Shown: in pieces, positions 36,053 to 45,804 of the stretch
How positions within the stretch are numbered: the first letter of the stretch is position 1
How the letters are laid out: each line of letters starts with the position of its first letter
Source: Aquisphaera insulae
Lineage (GTDB): Bacteria; Planctomycetota; Planctomycetia; Isosphaerales; Isosphaeraceae
Direction: 5' to 3'
Assembly (NCBI RefSeq): GCF_011064615.1
Contig: NZ_JAALJH010000011.1
Span: 92,651 to 156,650 of the forward strand
Length of the DNA: 64,000 nucleotides
Notes under the pieces: generated by a model
Seen by the model: only the letters and a program-made list of their open reading frames with translations
Databases searched by the model: none
Told to the model about the DNA's origin: nothing
Translations under genes and position numbers: made by a program

Positions 36053-37972
36053 CTATGCGACGGGGCCGTCACGGCGGGGCGGCGTCGCCGCGAAGTCCGA
36101 GAGCCGACGCGGGGGGACCGCGGCGCGGAGGGCGTTGAGCACCGCGAGGACGTCGATGAGTTCCTGGGCGATCGCGCCGGCCACCGGCGTCAGCAGCCCC
36201 GCGGCGGCGGCCAGCATGCCGACGACGCTCAGGGCCATGCCCCCCGCGGCACTCAGCAGCGCGACGCTCCGCATCCGCCGGCCGATGTGCAGCAACTCGT
36301 CCACGCTCTCCAGCGAGCTCTCCATGATGACCGCGTCGGCGGCCTCGGCGGTCACGTCCGTCGCCTGCCCGAAGGCGATCCCCACCGTCGCCGCCGTCAA
36401 GGCCGGCGCGTCGTTGATGCCGTCGCCCAGGAAGACGGTGCGGGCCCGCAGGGTCTCCGCGCGGACGAGGGCGAGCTTCTGCTCCGGGCTCTGCCCGGCA
36501 TGGACCTCGCGGATGCCCACCTTCTCGGCCAGGTATCGGACCTCGCTCTCCCGATCGCCGGAGACCAGCAGGACGCGCTCGAAGCCGTGCCGCGGGCCGA
36601 GGTGACCGACGAACGATCTGCCGTCGGCACGCGGCTCGTCCCGGAAGCGGAAGGTCGACGCGTACCGGCCATCGACCAGGGCCACGCACTCCAGGCCCCC
36701 CGCCGGGGGCGGGAGCGCGTCGACCGCCTCCGGCGAGAGGGCGGCCATCTTCGCCCGGCTGGTCACCAGGATCACCCGCCCGCCGACGCGTCCCCGCAGC
36801 CCCTCGCCCGGCCGTTCGCCGACCTCATCGGCCTCCTCGAGCGGGAGCCCGCGAGCGTCCGCCTCGCGGACCACCGCGGAGGCCAGCGGGTGCCGCGAAT
36901 AGCGCTCCAGGCCGGCGACAGCGGCGAGGACCTCGTCGGCCGCGAACCCGGGGGCGGGGAGGATCTCCGCGAGCCTGGGCCGGCCGTAGGTGAGCGTCCC
37001 CGTCTTGTCGAAGATGGCCACGCGGCAGGTGTCGATCTGCTCCAGCGCGGCCGGGTCCTTGATCACGATCCCGCGCCGGGCCGCCAGCGAGATCGAGCCG
37101 ATGATGGCGACCGGGATGGCGATCAGGAGCGGGCACGGGGTGGCGATCACGAGGACGCCGAGGAACCGCGAGGGATCGCCGCTGAGCCGCCAGGCGAGGA
37201 TCGCGATCGCGATGGCCAGCGGCGTGTAGACGGCGCCGAGCCTGTCCCCGAGCCGTCGGAGCCGGGGCCGGTGCTGCTCCGACTCGCGCATGACCTGCAT
37301 GATCCGAGCGTACCTCGAATCGACCGCGGACTTCTCCGCCCGGATCGTCAGCGCCCCTTCGCCGTTGACGGCGCCGGAGAGTGCCGGGGAGCCCACGGCC
37401 TTGGGCAGGAGGTAGGGCTCGCCCGTGAGGTAAGACTCGTCCATCGTGCTCCGCCCCTCGACCACCACGCCGTCCACGGGGCAGGTCTCGTGCGGGAAGA
37501 CGACCAGGGCGTCGCCGACAGCGACCTCGGCGAGCGGGATGTCCTCGACGTGCCCGTCTCGCCGGCGATGCGCCATCGCCGGCATCCGGCCCGCCAGGGC
37601 GTCGAGCGCGAACGAGGCGCGGCGGACGGCAAACGCCTCCAGGGCCTGCCCGCCGGAGAGCATCAGCACCACGATCGTCCCCGCCAGGTATTCCCCGAGG
37701 ATCACCGACGTGAGGATGGAGATGCCCGCGAGCAGGTCCGAGCTGAATCGGAGCCGGACCAGCCCCGCCGCCAGGTCGACGATCAGGGGAATGCCGCTCG
37801 CGAGAGCCACCAGCAGGGGGATCTCCGCCGCCGGCACGCCATGGATTGTACCCGGCAATGGGACGACGAACCGGAGGATCAGGTGGATCGCGATCGCCGT
37901 GGCGGCGATGGCCGCGATCGCGAGATCCCGGCCGGGGAGGGCCGCGGCGTACTTCGGCGTGCGTCGTTCCAT
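36053..37972 (-). CDS. Heavy-metal-type P1B ATPase with TPC motif, no N-terminal metal-binding domain
   Basis: A 639-residue integral membrane pump. It has the actuator motif TGEP (183-186), the transmembrane motif T-P-C-P (278-281) where copper and zinc pumps have C-P-C or C-P-H, the phosphorylation site DKTGTLT (322-328), the P1B-specific HP dipeptide (361-362) and the hinge [10 protein letters not shown] near residue 525. There is no CxxC heavy-metal-associated domain at the N-terminus. About eight membrane helices are visible. The TPC form is uncommon, so the metal is uncertain; cadmium/zinc/cobalt-type annotation would be by overall similarity only. The gene stands alone, with no metal-responsive regulator beside it. 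Confidence 0.88.
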   Translation of the reverse strand: MERRTPKYAAALPGRDLAIAAIAATAIAIHLILRFVVPLPGTIHGVPAAEIPLLVALASGIPLIVDLAAGLVRLRFSSDLLAGISILTSVILGEYLAGTIVVLMLSGGQALEAFAVRRASFALDALAGRMPAMAHRRRDGHVEDIPLAEVAVGDALVVFPHETCPVDGVVVEGRSTMDESYLTGEPYLLPKAVGSPALSGAVNGEGALTIRAEKSAVDSRYARIMQVMRESEQHRPRLRRLGDRLGAVYTPLAIAIAILAWRLSGDPSRFLGVLVIATPCPLLIAIPVAIIGSISLAARRGIVIKDPAALEQIDTCRVAIFDKTGTLTYGRPRLAEILPAPGFAADEVLAAVAGLERYSRHPLASAVVREADARGLPLEEADEVGERPGEGLRGRVGGRVILVTSRAKMAALSPEAVDALPPPAGGLECVALVDGRYASTFRFRDEPRADGRSFVGHLGPRHGFERVLLVSGDRESEVRYLAEKVGIREVHAGQSPEQKLALVRAETLRARTVFLGDGINDAPALTAATVGIAFGQATDVTAEAADAVIMESSLESVDELLHIGRRMRSVALLSAAGGMALSVVGMLAAAAGLLTPVAGAIAQELIDVLAVLNALRAAVPPRRLSDFAATPPRRDGPVA

Positions 37973-38165
37973 CGTGTGAAACTCCGAGGGAACATCCCGA
38001 GACCACCGCTCCCGGCGCGGACGATCCTGGATGAGGTGGATCCTGTTTCCCGGCGTCGAGTCGCGGTATATCTACCAGCAGCGGGCGGGAGACATCCGCC
38101 CCTCCTCATGGGTGCGTCCTGCGGCTCCCGCCCGACATACCCGCCACGCCGAGCCTCCGAGGACC

Positions 38166-41066
38166 ATGATGAACTCCGAAACTCTCCGCCGCCATCGGTT
38201 ACTCCGGGCCATCGCCAGGGCGCTGCTGCCCGCGGCGGCCCTGCTCATCACGTCCCGCGGCGTGCTCGCCCAGGCGGAGGTTCCCCTGTCCTACTCGGCC
38301 GTCCTCCACCAGTTGACGGACCTGGATCGTCTCGCCCGGTTGCAGGAGGGCTGCAAGGCCGGCCTCTCCTCGAGCTGGGACCGCGGTTCCCGGGAACGCT
38401 GGGGTGCCAACGGCGACGCCAGCCAGTATCTCCGGATCGAGCCCGACGGCGAGGCCGTGATGATGGACGTCGACGGCCCCGGCGTCGTCTATCGCATCTG
38501 GTCGGCGAATCCGATCGGCAAGATCCGGATCTACCTCGACGGCGCGACCTCGCCCTCGTACGAGTGGGACTTCCCCGACCTCTTCGACGGCAAGACGCCC
38601 CCGTTCGTCAGGCCGCTCGTCTATCGCCGCGACCGGGCGCAGTCGGCCTCCGATTGCTACCTGCCGATCCCGTTCGCTAAGCACCTCAAGATCACGGCCG
38701 ACAAGAAGCACTCGCAGTATTATCAGTTCAATTACCTGCTCTACCCCAAGGGTCGATCCGTCGCCAGCTTCCACCTGCCGCTCGCGGCCGACGAGCAGGC
38801 GGCCCTCGATCGGGCCGTCCGGGCGTGGTCCGCTCCCGGCCGCGATCCCAAGCCGAGGTTGAGCGGCCAGGCCTCGATCGCGAGGACGGTGACGATCGAG
38901 CCCGGCCGGTCGGTGGACCTCTGCGACCTGCACGCGGCCGGGTCGATCCGCGCGATCCGCGTGAAGCTGAATTCCCGCCAGCGGTACGCCTGGCGCAAGG
39001 TCGTCCTCCGGGGCGCGTGGGACGGCGCGAGCCGGCCGCAGGTCCTCACGCCGCTGGGGCCCTTCTTCGGCTTCGACTGGGAGGCCGCCGAGTACGGCTC
39101 CGTGGTCGCCGGCTGCCAGCAGGGCCGCGCCTACCAGTTCTTTCCCATGCCCTTCCGCCAGTCGGCCCGGCTCTCGCTCACGAGCTTCCTGGAGGAGCCG
39201 GCGGCCATCGATTACGAGATTGAATGGGCGCCCCAGGAAAGCCAGCCGGCGGACATGGCGTACTTCTTCGCCCGCTGGCGGCACGAGCCCGACTCGATGA
39301 CGTTCGATTATCCGTTCCTGGAGACGGCCGGCCGCGGGCACTTCGTCGGCGTGGCGATGCCCATCGACCATCCGCTCGGCGGCTGGTGGGGCGAGGGGGA
39401 CGAGAAGGTCTGGGTCGACGACGACGACTTCCCGCCCTGGATCGGCACCGGCTCCGAGGACTACTTCGGCGACGCCTGGGGCATCCGCTACCTCTCGGGG
39501 CCGAGCTTCGGCGCCTCGTCGTTCAAGGTCCATCGGACGTGCAATTATCGATGGCACTTCATGGATTTCGTCCCGTTCGCGACGCGGATGCGGATGACGA
39601 TCGAGAACTACGGCCCCAACGGCGGCGAGCCGCGCGGCCAGTACGACTACAGCTCGACGGCCTTCTGGTATCAGGCCGAGCGGACGCCACCCAACGAAAC
39701 GCTGAAGGGCGTGAAATACACCGGCGGCGACGATCCCGCGGCGAAACCCCGATCGATGGAGTACAACCCGAACGTCTTCCCGGACCTGAACGCCGACAAC
39801 GTCCGCACCTACGGCCTGGGGGTGACCTTCGCCCGCCAGGCCGAGGATCTGCTCGACGGCGCGATGCGGGCCGGCCGGGCGACGATCGTCACCGACGCGA
39901 AACGACCCTATGAATTCGACCGCGAGCGGGCCGTCGACCTGGGTACGGTCGCGGCCGGTCAGAAGCTCGCCGAGCTGACGCTGACGGTCCCGTCCGACGG
40001 CGTCTATTTCCCGCAGCTCTACACGGCGCCAGAGGCCGGGCTTGCCGAGCTTTCGCTGGAAGTCGGCGGCCGGACGCTTCCCATCAAGGCGAGGCCGGAG
40101 ACCCGGGTGCTCGAGCTCGGCGGCCTTGTCCTGAAGAAGGGCGAGGACGCGGCGGCCCTGGTGGCCGTGACGTCCGGCCATGCGGTGCTGGACTGCCTTC
40201 GCCTCCAGCCGGCGGAGAAGACCGCCGGGGCGATCGAGGCCGAGGACATGACGATCGCGCGAGCGGCCGGCGGCGCGGCCCCGCCCAGGCCCGGCGAGCC
40301 GCAAGTCGGCGTCAGCTCCGGCCGCGTGCTCGAATTCCATGCGAACCAAATCGGCGAGGGATTCGTGCTGACGCCGGTCAAGGAGGCCCCGCCGCCTTAC
40401 GTGCTGGGCGTTCGCCCGATCCTGGGGCCCGGCGGGGCGATCGTCCGGGCGTTCGTCGCCGGCCGGCCGATCGGGCCGGAGTTCGATCTGTATGCCCCGG
40501 AGCACCGGCCCGGCCCTTCGGTCCTGCCGCTGGGCTCGATCCCGGCGGGCGAGAAGGACGTGGAGATCCGCGTCGTCGGTCGCAACGAACGATCGAGCGG
40601 CCACGACATCGAGCTCGATTACTTCCGCTGGGAGCCGAAGATCCTCGGCCCGGGCTCGGCCGATGGCGTCCTGGCCCAGGTGCTGGGGGCCCACGATGCC
40701 GATTACCTCATCCAGGATCTGGGCCCCGCCTTCTCGGATTCGCATCAGATCTGGGTGCGGCCGTGGAGCAAGGGCGGCTGGGCCGAGGTGGGCCTGGACG
40801 TCCCCCGCGCCGGCCGTTACCAGGTCGTCGTGAAATACACGAAATCGTGGGACTACGCCCGAATCCAGGCGTCCCTGGACGGGGCGCCGATCGGGCCGGA
40901 GGTGGACACCTTCTCCCGTGAGATCACCACCACTGAGCCGCTCACCCTCGCCGCGAAGGACCTGGCCGCCGGCCGGCACGTCCTCCGCTTCCAGGCCGTG
41001 GGCAACAACCCGAGCTCCCAGGGATACCTGATGGGGATCGATCACATCATCATCAGGCCGGAGTGA
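38166..41066 (+). CDS. Secreted DUF2961/GH172 family protein with C-terminal beta-sandwich modules
   Basis: A 966-residue exported protein (hydrophobic signal around residues 18-37, ending VLAQ). Residues about 40-600 match DUF2961 (GH172, difructose-anhydride/arabinofuranosidase-type enzymes), including SSSWDRGSRERWG, MMDVDGPGVVYRIW and GTGSEDYFGDAWG (near residue 428). After a linker there are two carbohydrate-binding-like stretches: from about 690 (GAIEAEDMTIAR) and from about 830 (VLGAHDADYLIQDLG to the end). The domain holding WAEVGLDVPRAGRYQVVVKYTKSWDYA resembles CBM35-type modules. A second in-frame ATG three bases downstream has better spacing from GAGG. It probably attacks fructan- or arabinan-type polymers outside the cell. 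Confidence 0.8.
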   Translation: MMNSETLRRHRLLRAIARALLPAAALLITSRGVLAQAEVPLSYSAVLHQLTDLDRLARLQEGCKAGLSSSWDRGSRERWGANGDASQYLRIEPDGEAVMMDVDGPGVVYRIWSANPIGKIRIYLDGATSPSYEWDFPDLFDGKTPPFVRPLVYRRDRAQSASDCYLPIPFAKHLKITADKKHSQYYQFNYLLYPKGRSVASFHLPLAADEQAALDRAVRAWSAPGRDPKPRLSGQASIARTVTIEPGRSVDLCDLHAAGSIRAIRVKLNSRQRYAWRKVVLRGAWDGASRPQVLTPLGPFFGFDWEAAEYGSVVAGCQQGRAYQFFPMPFRQSARLSLTSFLEEPAAIDYEIEWAPQESQPADMAYFFARWRHEPDSMTFDYPFLETAGRGHFVGVAMPIDHPLGGWWGEGDEKVWVDDDDFPPWIGTGSEDYFGDAWGIRYLSGPSFGASSFKVHRTCNYRWHFMDFVPFATRMRMTIENYGPNGGEPRGQYDYSSTAFWYQAERTPPNETLKGVKYTGGDDPAAKPRSMEYNPNVFPDLNADNVRTYGLGVTFARQAEDLLDGAMRAGRATIVTDAKRPYEFDRERAVDLGTVAAGQKLAELTLTVPSDGVYFPQLYTAPEAGLAELSLEVGGRTLPIKARPETRVLELGGLVLKKGEDAAALVAVTSGHAVLDCLRLQPAEKTAGAIEAEDMTIARAAGGAAPPRPGEPQVGVSSGRVLEFHANQIGEGFVLTPVKEAPPPYVLGVRPILGPGGAIVRAFVAGRPIGPEFDLYAPEHRPGPSVLPLGSIPAGEKDVEIRVVGRNERSSGHDIELDYFRWEPKILGPGSADGVLAQVLGAHDADYLIQDLGPAFSDSHQIWVRPWSKGGWAEVGLDVPRAGRYQVVVKYTKSWDYARIQASLDGAPIGPEVDTFSREITTTEPLTLAAKDLAAGRHVLRFQAVGNNPSSQGYLMGIDHIIIRPE

Positions 41067-41089
41067 AGAGGGAGGTGGATGGCGGGGTC

Positions 41090-41833
41090 CTAGAGCCACT
41101 CGCCCGACCAGTTCAGGATATCCGGCAGTTTGGTCGTCGCGGCCTCGACGAGGAGTTTGAACTCCGGAGGCGGTTGCTTGAAGAGCTGCCGGATAATCCC
41201 GAGCCAAGGTCGGTTCGGGCTGAGATGGTCGCGGAGCCGGTCCTGCGTTTGCTTGCGGACGGGGCTTTCTTCCACGACCCTTGCCAGCAGATAGAGGACG
41301 TCCAGTGCCTTGTTGCGTCGCTCCTCCCGCAGGGGTTCCTGATCCAGCGAGAACAGCTCGTGAGTTGCCATGGCCCGCGGGTTTCGAGATGGATCTGGTG
41401 TGAGTCCTGCCGCACCAGTCATCATGTCCCAGGTAAAGTACTCCAGCGGCTCATCTTCGCACGGATCGATCAGAAGCCGTCCCCCAACTCCGTCGAGCGG
41501 GAATTGGCTCTGTTTGACGTTATTGCAGTTCTTGCAGCCGCGGAGGAAGTTATTCCAGGCGAACATGCGATTGGGATAAATCGACTTGGGGTGGAAGTGC
41601 TCGATGTCCTTTGCGGCGATGTTCTCACAATAGGCGCACTTGCCGTGAGTGACGGCGTTTAATGCCTGTTCAACGTCCCGACGAGCCGCCGTGGCGAGAA
41701 ATGCCGCCCAGGCGGTGGTGATCCCTGGGTCGTGTGGAGGAAAGGCTGACGCGGCGGTCGATTTTCGGTCGAGGTAGGCGCGAGTCGAGGCGTTGAGGAC
41801 CGCGATGTCGGCGGGGCGGCGGAGGCGGATCAT
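41090..41833 (-). CDS. ptuB: HNH endonuclease, PtuB-like (Septu effector)
   Basis: A 247-residue protein of the TIGR02646/PtuB type. The HNH/zinc site is CAYC (66-69), DIEHFHPKS (76-84), FAWNNFLRGC (91-100) and CKNC with CNNVK (100-107): two CxxC pairs around the D/E-H core. The N-terminus MIRLRRPA is typical of this family. It overlaps the ATPase stop by four bases (ATGA), so translation is coupled. PtuA/PtuB form the Septu anti-phage system, in which the ATPase assembly controls HNH nuclease activity. No reverse transcriptase lies nearby, so this is not the Ec78-type retron variant. Base use is visibly less GC-rich than in neighbouring housekeeping genes. Confidence 0.82.
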   Translation of the reverse strand: MIRLRRPADIAVLNASTRAYLDRKSTAASAFPPHDPGITTAWAAFLATAARRDVEQALNAVTHGKCAYCENIAAKDIEHFHPKSIYPNRMFAWNNFLRGCKNCNNVKQSQFPLDGVGGRLLIDPCEDEPLEYFTWDMMTGAAGLTPDPSRNPRAMATHELFSLDQEPLREERRNKALDVLYLLARVVEESPVRKQTQDRLRDHLSPNRPWLGIIRQLFKQPPPEFKLLVEAATTKLPDILNWSGEWL

Positions 41834-43224
41834 TCCTTCGTTCCGAGCTTCTGGAGTGTCTTCTCGACATACTGTGCCATCTGCGCTTGCCGATCCCGTT
41901 CGTCCACGGTTTCACCGGGCGCGGTCAGCCGATTGGCGAGGTTGGATTCCAGTTTCGTCAAGCGTCTCTTCTCGACCTGAGACAACTGGGTCCAGGATCG
42001 CCGGGCGATGAGACCGGCATGCTCGCGGATTAAGGACTCTGTTTCCTCATCGCGGGTGGCATCCAGGCCAAAGAGCGGGCTCGTAAGGATCTGATCGACT
42101 CGCCAGCCCTTGACCGAGACCTCGGGACGATGAGCCTCGACGGCTCCGTCTTTCCCGGTCGGCCTCATCACGATCAGGCCGTCGTCCGTCGCCGCCTGGG
42201 CGACGAATGGGCTGTGGCTGGTGACGATGAATTGCATCTTCGGGAACGTGTGGCGGAGCCGAAAGCCGATCTCTCGCTGCCAGAACGGATGCAAGTGTGC
42301 ATCAACCTCGTCGATCAGGATCACGCCCTCGGCGGTGATTCGAGGTTCGTCGCCTTCAAACTCAACGATCGCCCACATGTCCTCGGTGGCAGCTTCCAGA
42401 TGTCGGAGGACATCAATCACCAGGGCAAGGAAGCTGCGGTATCCGTCGCTCAGATCCAGGACGGCGACTTCCGCCCCGCCGCCGCTCCGGAAGTAGACCC
42501 GCTCGCTATCAATCTTGCTGATGCGGAGTTGGCCCGGGAGAAGGCGATCGATGACCTGCCGTGCGGCCTTGAGGGCGACCTCCGCTCGCTCCCTGTCGGG
42601 ATGATGCACGTCGATGGAACGGCTGTAGAGATTGGGCAGCCATTCCGTGCATTGAGTGAGGGCTGCTGCCTCACGGAACAAGGTGACGAAACGGGATTCG
42701 CGGCCGACGGAGAACATCAGCCGTGATTCCTCACTGGCACCCCCGAGCAGGCGCCGGAAAGGACCATAGCCGCAGGAAAACCAGCCTGATTTCCGAGTCG
42801 CGTACGGACCTCCCATCAGTCCTTTGCGCGCCTTTTCGTCGACCGGATGAACGAGTTGTGGTTGGTCGTATAGCTCGCCGGCAATCAAAACCTCGTGACG
42901 CCCGGTCACGAAGAACTCAGTCGCGTAGGGTCTCTTGCGAGGCTGGCCGGTCGCCGTATCATGGCCACCCTTCACGATCGAGGCCGAGAATCTCGCGAAA
43001 TCGGAGTTCCTTCTGACCCAACCATCGGGGCTGATCAAGAGGCGCTGACCAGCAACAGGACCGACGAGGGAAATCCCCATCGCCTGGAGGAGCGTGCTCT
43101 TCCCCATCCCATTGCCGCCCAGGAGCACAACCCAACCGCTGAAGTCATCGCCATCATGAGGGAAGGGGATGCGCACGTGCTCGAAACACTTGACGTCCTG
43201 GATGGTGAACTCACGCAGGTACAC
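41830..43224 (-). CDS. ptuA: AAA-family ATPase, PtuA-like (Septu)
   Basis: A 464-residue ABC/SMC-like ATPase. It starts MYLREFTIQDVKCFEHV, the usual opening strand. Walker A is GGNGMGKST (36-44), the signature LSDGYRS (258-264), Walker B VILIDEVDAHLHP (301-313), and the H-loop TSHSPF (335-340). A regulatory C-terminal segment rich in charged residues follows. It lacks a Toprim domain, which separates it from OLD nucleases. The HNH gene follows with a 4-bp overlap. That gene order, ATPase then HNH, is the type I Septu arrangement, which protects against phages. The gene faces the GH35 gene head-to-head across 187 bases. Confidence 0.85.
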   Translation of the reverse strand: MYLREFTIQDVKCFEHVRIPFPHDGDDFSGWVVLLGGNGMGKSTLLQAMGISLVGPVAGQRLLISPDGWVRRNSDFARFSASIVKGGHDTATGQPRKRPYATEFFVTGRHEVLIAGELYDQPQLVHPVDEKARKGLMGGPYATRKSGWFSCGYGPFRRLLGGASEESRLMFSVGRESRFVTLFREAAALTQCTEWLPNLYSRSIDVHHPDRERAEVALKAARQVIDRLLPGQLRISKIDSERVYFRSGGGAEVAVLDLSDGYRSFLALVIDVLRHLEAATEDMWAIVEFEGDEPRITAEGVILIDEVDAHLHPFWQREIGFRLRHTFPKMQFIVTSHSPFVAQAATDDGLIVMRPTGKDGAVEAHRPEVSVKGWRVDQILTSPLFGLDATRDEETESLIREHAGLIARRSWTQLSQVEKRRLTKLESNLANRLTAPGETVDERDRQAQMAQYVEKTLQKLGTKE

Positions 43225-43345
43225 GCTGGGTACTCCATCAGCCGGTCAGGTCGAGGTGGGGCGTCTTTCCTTCCTAGTCTACATGGCAGCAGCCTCGTCG
43301 GCAGCGCCGTGGCTCCAGGCTCTCACCATCATTGGGTCTCGCCAC

Positions 43346-43351
43346 TACAAT
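43346..43351 (+). promoter_or_regulatory. Candidate -10 (TACAAT) of the GH35 gene
   Basis: TACAAT followed by GG, 60 bases before the start codon. The same TACAATGG octamer occurs before the photolyase gene (49457) and moxR (57336). No good -35 is seen. Confidence 0.35.
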
Positions 43352-43411
43352 GGAATTCGCCTCGAAACGGTACCTCTTCCTCCGAGATACCCATGGCGGA
43401 AGGCTCTGGTC

Positions 43412-45775
43412 ATGCGACGAATGATGACAACGTGGCAGGTTGCGATTCCCTGGTTGCTGATGATCCTCGGACCTCGTCCCACCCCATCGCTCGCCGCCGA
43501 GCCCCCCCGCCACACCTTCACCATCGGCGGGGATGACTTCCTCCTCGACGGCCGCCGGTTCCAGATCCGCTGCGGCGAGGTCCACGCCCCGCGCGTGCCG
43601 CGCGAATACTGGCGGCATCGGCTTCAGATGGTGAAGGCCATGGGGCTGAACACCGTCTGCGCCTACCTCTTCTGGAACCTGCACGAGCCCCGCCCCGGCG
43701 AGTTCCAGTGGAGCGGTCAGGCCGACGCGGCCGAGTTCTGCCGGATCGCCCAGGAGGTGGGGCTCTGGGTGCTGCTCCGGCCCGGCCCCTATGCTTGTGC
43801 CGAGTGGGAGATGGGCGGCCTGCCGTGGTGGCTGCTCAGGGAGGACGACATCGCGCTCCGCACCCGCGACCCGCGATTCCTCTCCGCCGCGTCGCGTTAC
43901 CTCAAGGAGGTCGGCCGGGTCCTCGGGCCGCTCCAGGTCACGAAGGGCGGGCCGATCCTGATGGTCCAGGTGGAGAATGAGTACGGGTTCCTCGGCAAGG
44001 ACGCCGAGTACATGGGCGCGATCCGAGGGGCGCTGATCGAGGCCGGCTTCGACGTTCCGCTCTTCGCCTGCAACCCGCCGGGGCAGCTTCGAGACGGCTA
44101 CCGGGCCGACCTCTTCCCGGTGGTCAACTTCGGCTCCGATCCGGCGGGCGGCTTCCGGGCGCTCCGCCAGATCCTGCCGAAGGGCCCGCTGATGTGCGGC
44201 GAGTTCTACCCCGGTTGGTTCGACACCTGGGGCGCGCCTCATCATCGGGGCGACACGGCGCGGTATCTGGCCGACCTGGACTTCATGCTCAGGACGGGCG
44301 GATCGTTCAGCATCTACATGGCCCACGGCGGCACCACGTTCGGCCTCTGGTCGGGCGCGGACCGGCCGTTCAAGCCGGACACGTCGAGCTACGATTACGA
44401 CGCCCCGATCACCGAGGCCGGCTGGCCGACCGACAAGTTCCGGGCCACCCGCGACCTGATGGCGAAGTACCTCCTCCCGGGCGAGTCCATCCCCGAGCCG
44501 CCGGCCCGCAACCCGGTGATCGCGATCCCGACCGTGAAGGTCACCGAGTATGCGCCGCTCCTCGCGAACCTCCCCGCTCCGGTCGAGGACGCGACGCCCC
44601 GCACCATGGAGCATTACGACCAGGGCTACGGGGCGATCCTCTATCGCGCCAGCTTGCCCACCGGGTCACCCGCCGCGATCGAGGCCGCCGCGGTGCACGA
44701 CTTCGGTTACGTCTCGCTCGACGGCCGCCGCGTGGGAGTCCTCGACCGCCGCGGCAATCGGTTCCGGCTGGGGCTTCCTGAGCGAAAGGAGCCGGCCGTG
44801 CTGGACATCCTCGTGGAGCCGATGGGCCGGGTGAACTTCGGCGCCGAGGTCCACGATCGGAAGGGGATTCTCGGGCCGGTCCGGCTGCTGGCGTCGGGCG
44901 CCCCGGCGATCGAGCTGAACGGCTGGAAGGTCTACCGGCTGCCGCTCGACGGGGCCATGCTCGGATCGCTGCGATACGTGCCTGCCCCGGAATCCGCCCG
45001 CGGCGTCGGGCCGGCGTTCTGGCGTGCGAGCCTCGAGATCGCGACCCCCGGCGACACGTTCCTGGACCTGCGGCCCTGGGGCAAGGGAGTGGCCTGGGTG
45101 AACGGCCATTGCCTGGGCCGTTTCTGGAACATCGGCCCGACGCAGACGATGTACGTCCCCGGACCATGGTTGAAATCCGGGCGGAACGAGGTCGTGATCC
45201 TCGACTACCTCGGCCCGGAGCGGCCCACCGTCGCGAGTCTCTCGGAGCCGATCCTCGATCAGCTCCGCCCGGAACTCGACTTCGCCCGGGGCCGTCGCCC
45301 GGCCGTGAAGCTGGCGCTCGAGGGTCGTCGGCCCGTCCGGGAAGGTCAGTTCTCGTCCGGCACGGCGCCCCAGGATATCCGCTTCTCCGAGCCCAGGGAG
45401 GGCCGCTTTTTCTGCATCGAGTCGATCGATGCCCACGACGGGAAGTCCTTCGCCGCGATCGCCGAGCTGTCGTTGCTCGACCCGGCCGGGACCCCTATCC
45501 GCCAGGATGGCTGGCGGATCGCCTTCGCGGACAGCGAGGAGCAGTCGAGGGAGGATGGCTCCGCCGAGAACGCGATCGACGGCCAGGCGGCCAGCTTCTG
45601 GCATACCGAGTGGAGCGACAAGCAGCCCGTTCATCCCCATCGCCTCGCGATCGACCTGGGCCGCAGCATGCCGATCGCCGGTTTCCGCTACTTGCCCAGG
45701 CCCGGTGACGGGAACGTCGGCGGACGGATCAAGGGGTATCGGGTGTACGTGGACGACGGGCTGATCGCACCGTGA
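43412..45775 (+). CDS. Secreted GH35 beta-galactosidase-like protein with C-terminal F5/8-type-C domain
   Basis: A 787-residue exported protein (signal around residues 8-28, ending LAAEP). The GH35 catalytic barrel begins at about residue 40 (FLLDGRRFQIRCGEVH). Landmarks are YLFWNLHEPRPGEF, LRPGPYACAEWEMGG, QVENEYGF (acid/base Glu), CGEFYPGWFDTWG (nucleophile Glu) and YMAHGGTTFG. The jelly-roll region follows, with KGVAWVNGHCLGRFWNIGP, typical of GH35. The last 140 residues resemble a discoidin-like CBM32 domain. Its position between two minus-strand defence-like pairs makes it a plus-strand insert in that block. It probably removes terminal beta-galactose from extracellular polysaccharide. 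The start follows GGAAGG by about 8 bases. Confidence 0.87.
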   Translation: MRRMMTTWQVAIPWLLMILGPRPTPSLAAEPPRHTFTIGGDDFLLDGRRFQIRCGEVHAPRVPREYWRHRLQMVKAMGLNTVCAYLFWNLHEPRPGEFQWSGQADAAEFCRIAQEVGLWVLLRPGPYACAEWEMGGLPWWLLREDDIALRTRDPRFLSAASRYLKEVGRVLGPLQVTKGGPILMVQVENEYGFLGKDAEYMGAIRGALIEAGFDVPLFACNPPGQLRDGYRADLFPVVNFGSDPAGGFRALRQILPKGPLMCGEFYPGWFDTWGAPHHRGDTARYLADLDFMLRTGGSFSIYMAHGGTTFGLWSGADRPFKPDTSSYDYDAPITEAGWPTDKFRATRDLMAKYLLPGESIPEPPARNPVIAIPTVKVTEYAPLLANLPAPVEDATPRTMEHYDQGYGAILYRASLPTGSPAAIEAAAVHDFGYVSLDGRRVGVLDRRGNRFRLGLPERKEPAVLDILVEPMGRVNFGAEVHDRKGILGPVRLLASGAPAIELNGWKVYRLPLDGAMLGSLRYVPAPESARGVGPAFWRASLEIATPGDTFLDLRPWGKGVAWVNGHCLGRFWNIGPTQTMYVPGPWLKSGRNEVVILDYLGPERPTVASLSEPILDQLRPELDFARGRRPAVKLALEGRRPVREGQFSSGTAPQDIRFSEPREGRFFCIESIDAHDGKSFAAIAELSLLDPAGTPIRQDGWRIAFADSEEQSREDGSAENAIDGQAASFWHTEWSDKQPVHPHRLAIDLGRSMPIAGFRYLPRPGDGNVGGRIKGYRVYVDDGLIAP

Positions 45776-45804
45776 GCCGTCCGCGCTGTCGCGGGGGCGG
45801 AGGT

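Noticed and set aside
41090..43224. Ec78-type retron using PtuA/PtuB
   Set aside because: No reverse transcriptase or retron RNA-like structure was seen on either side.
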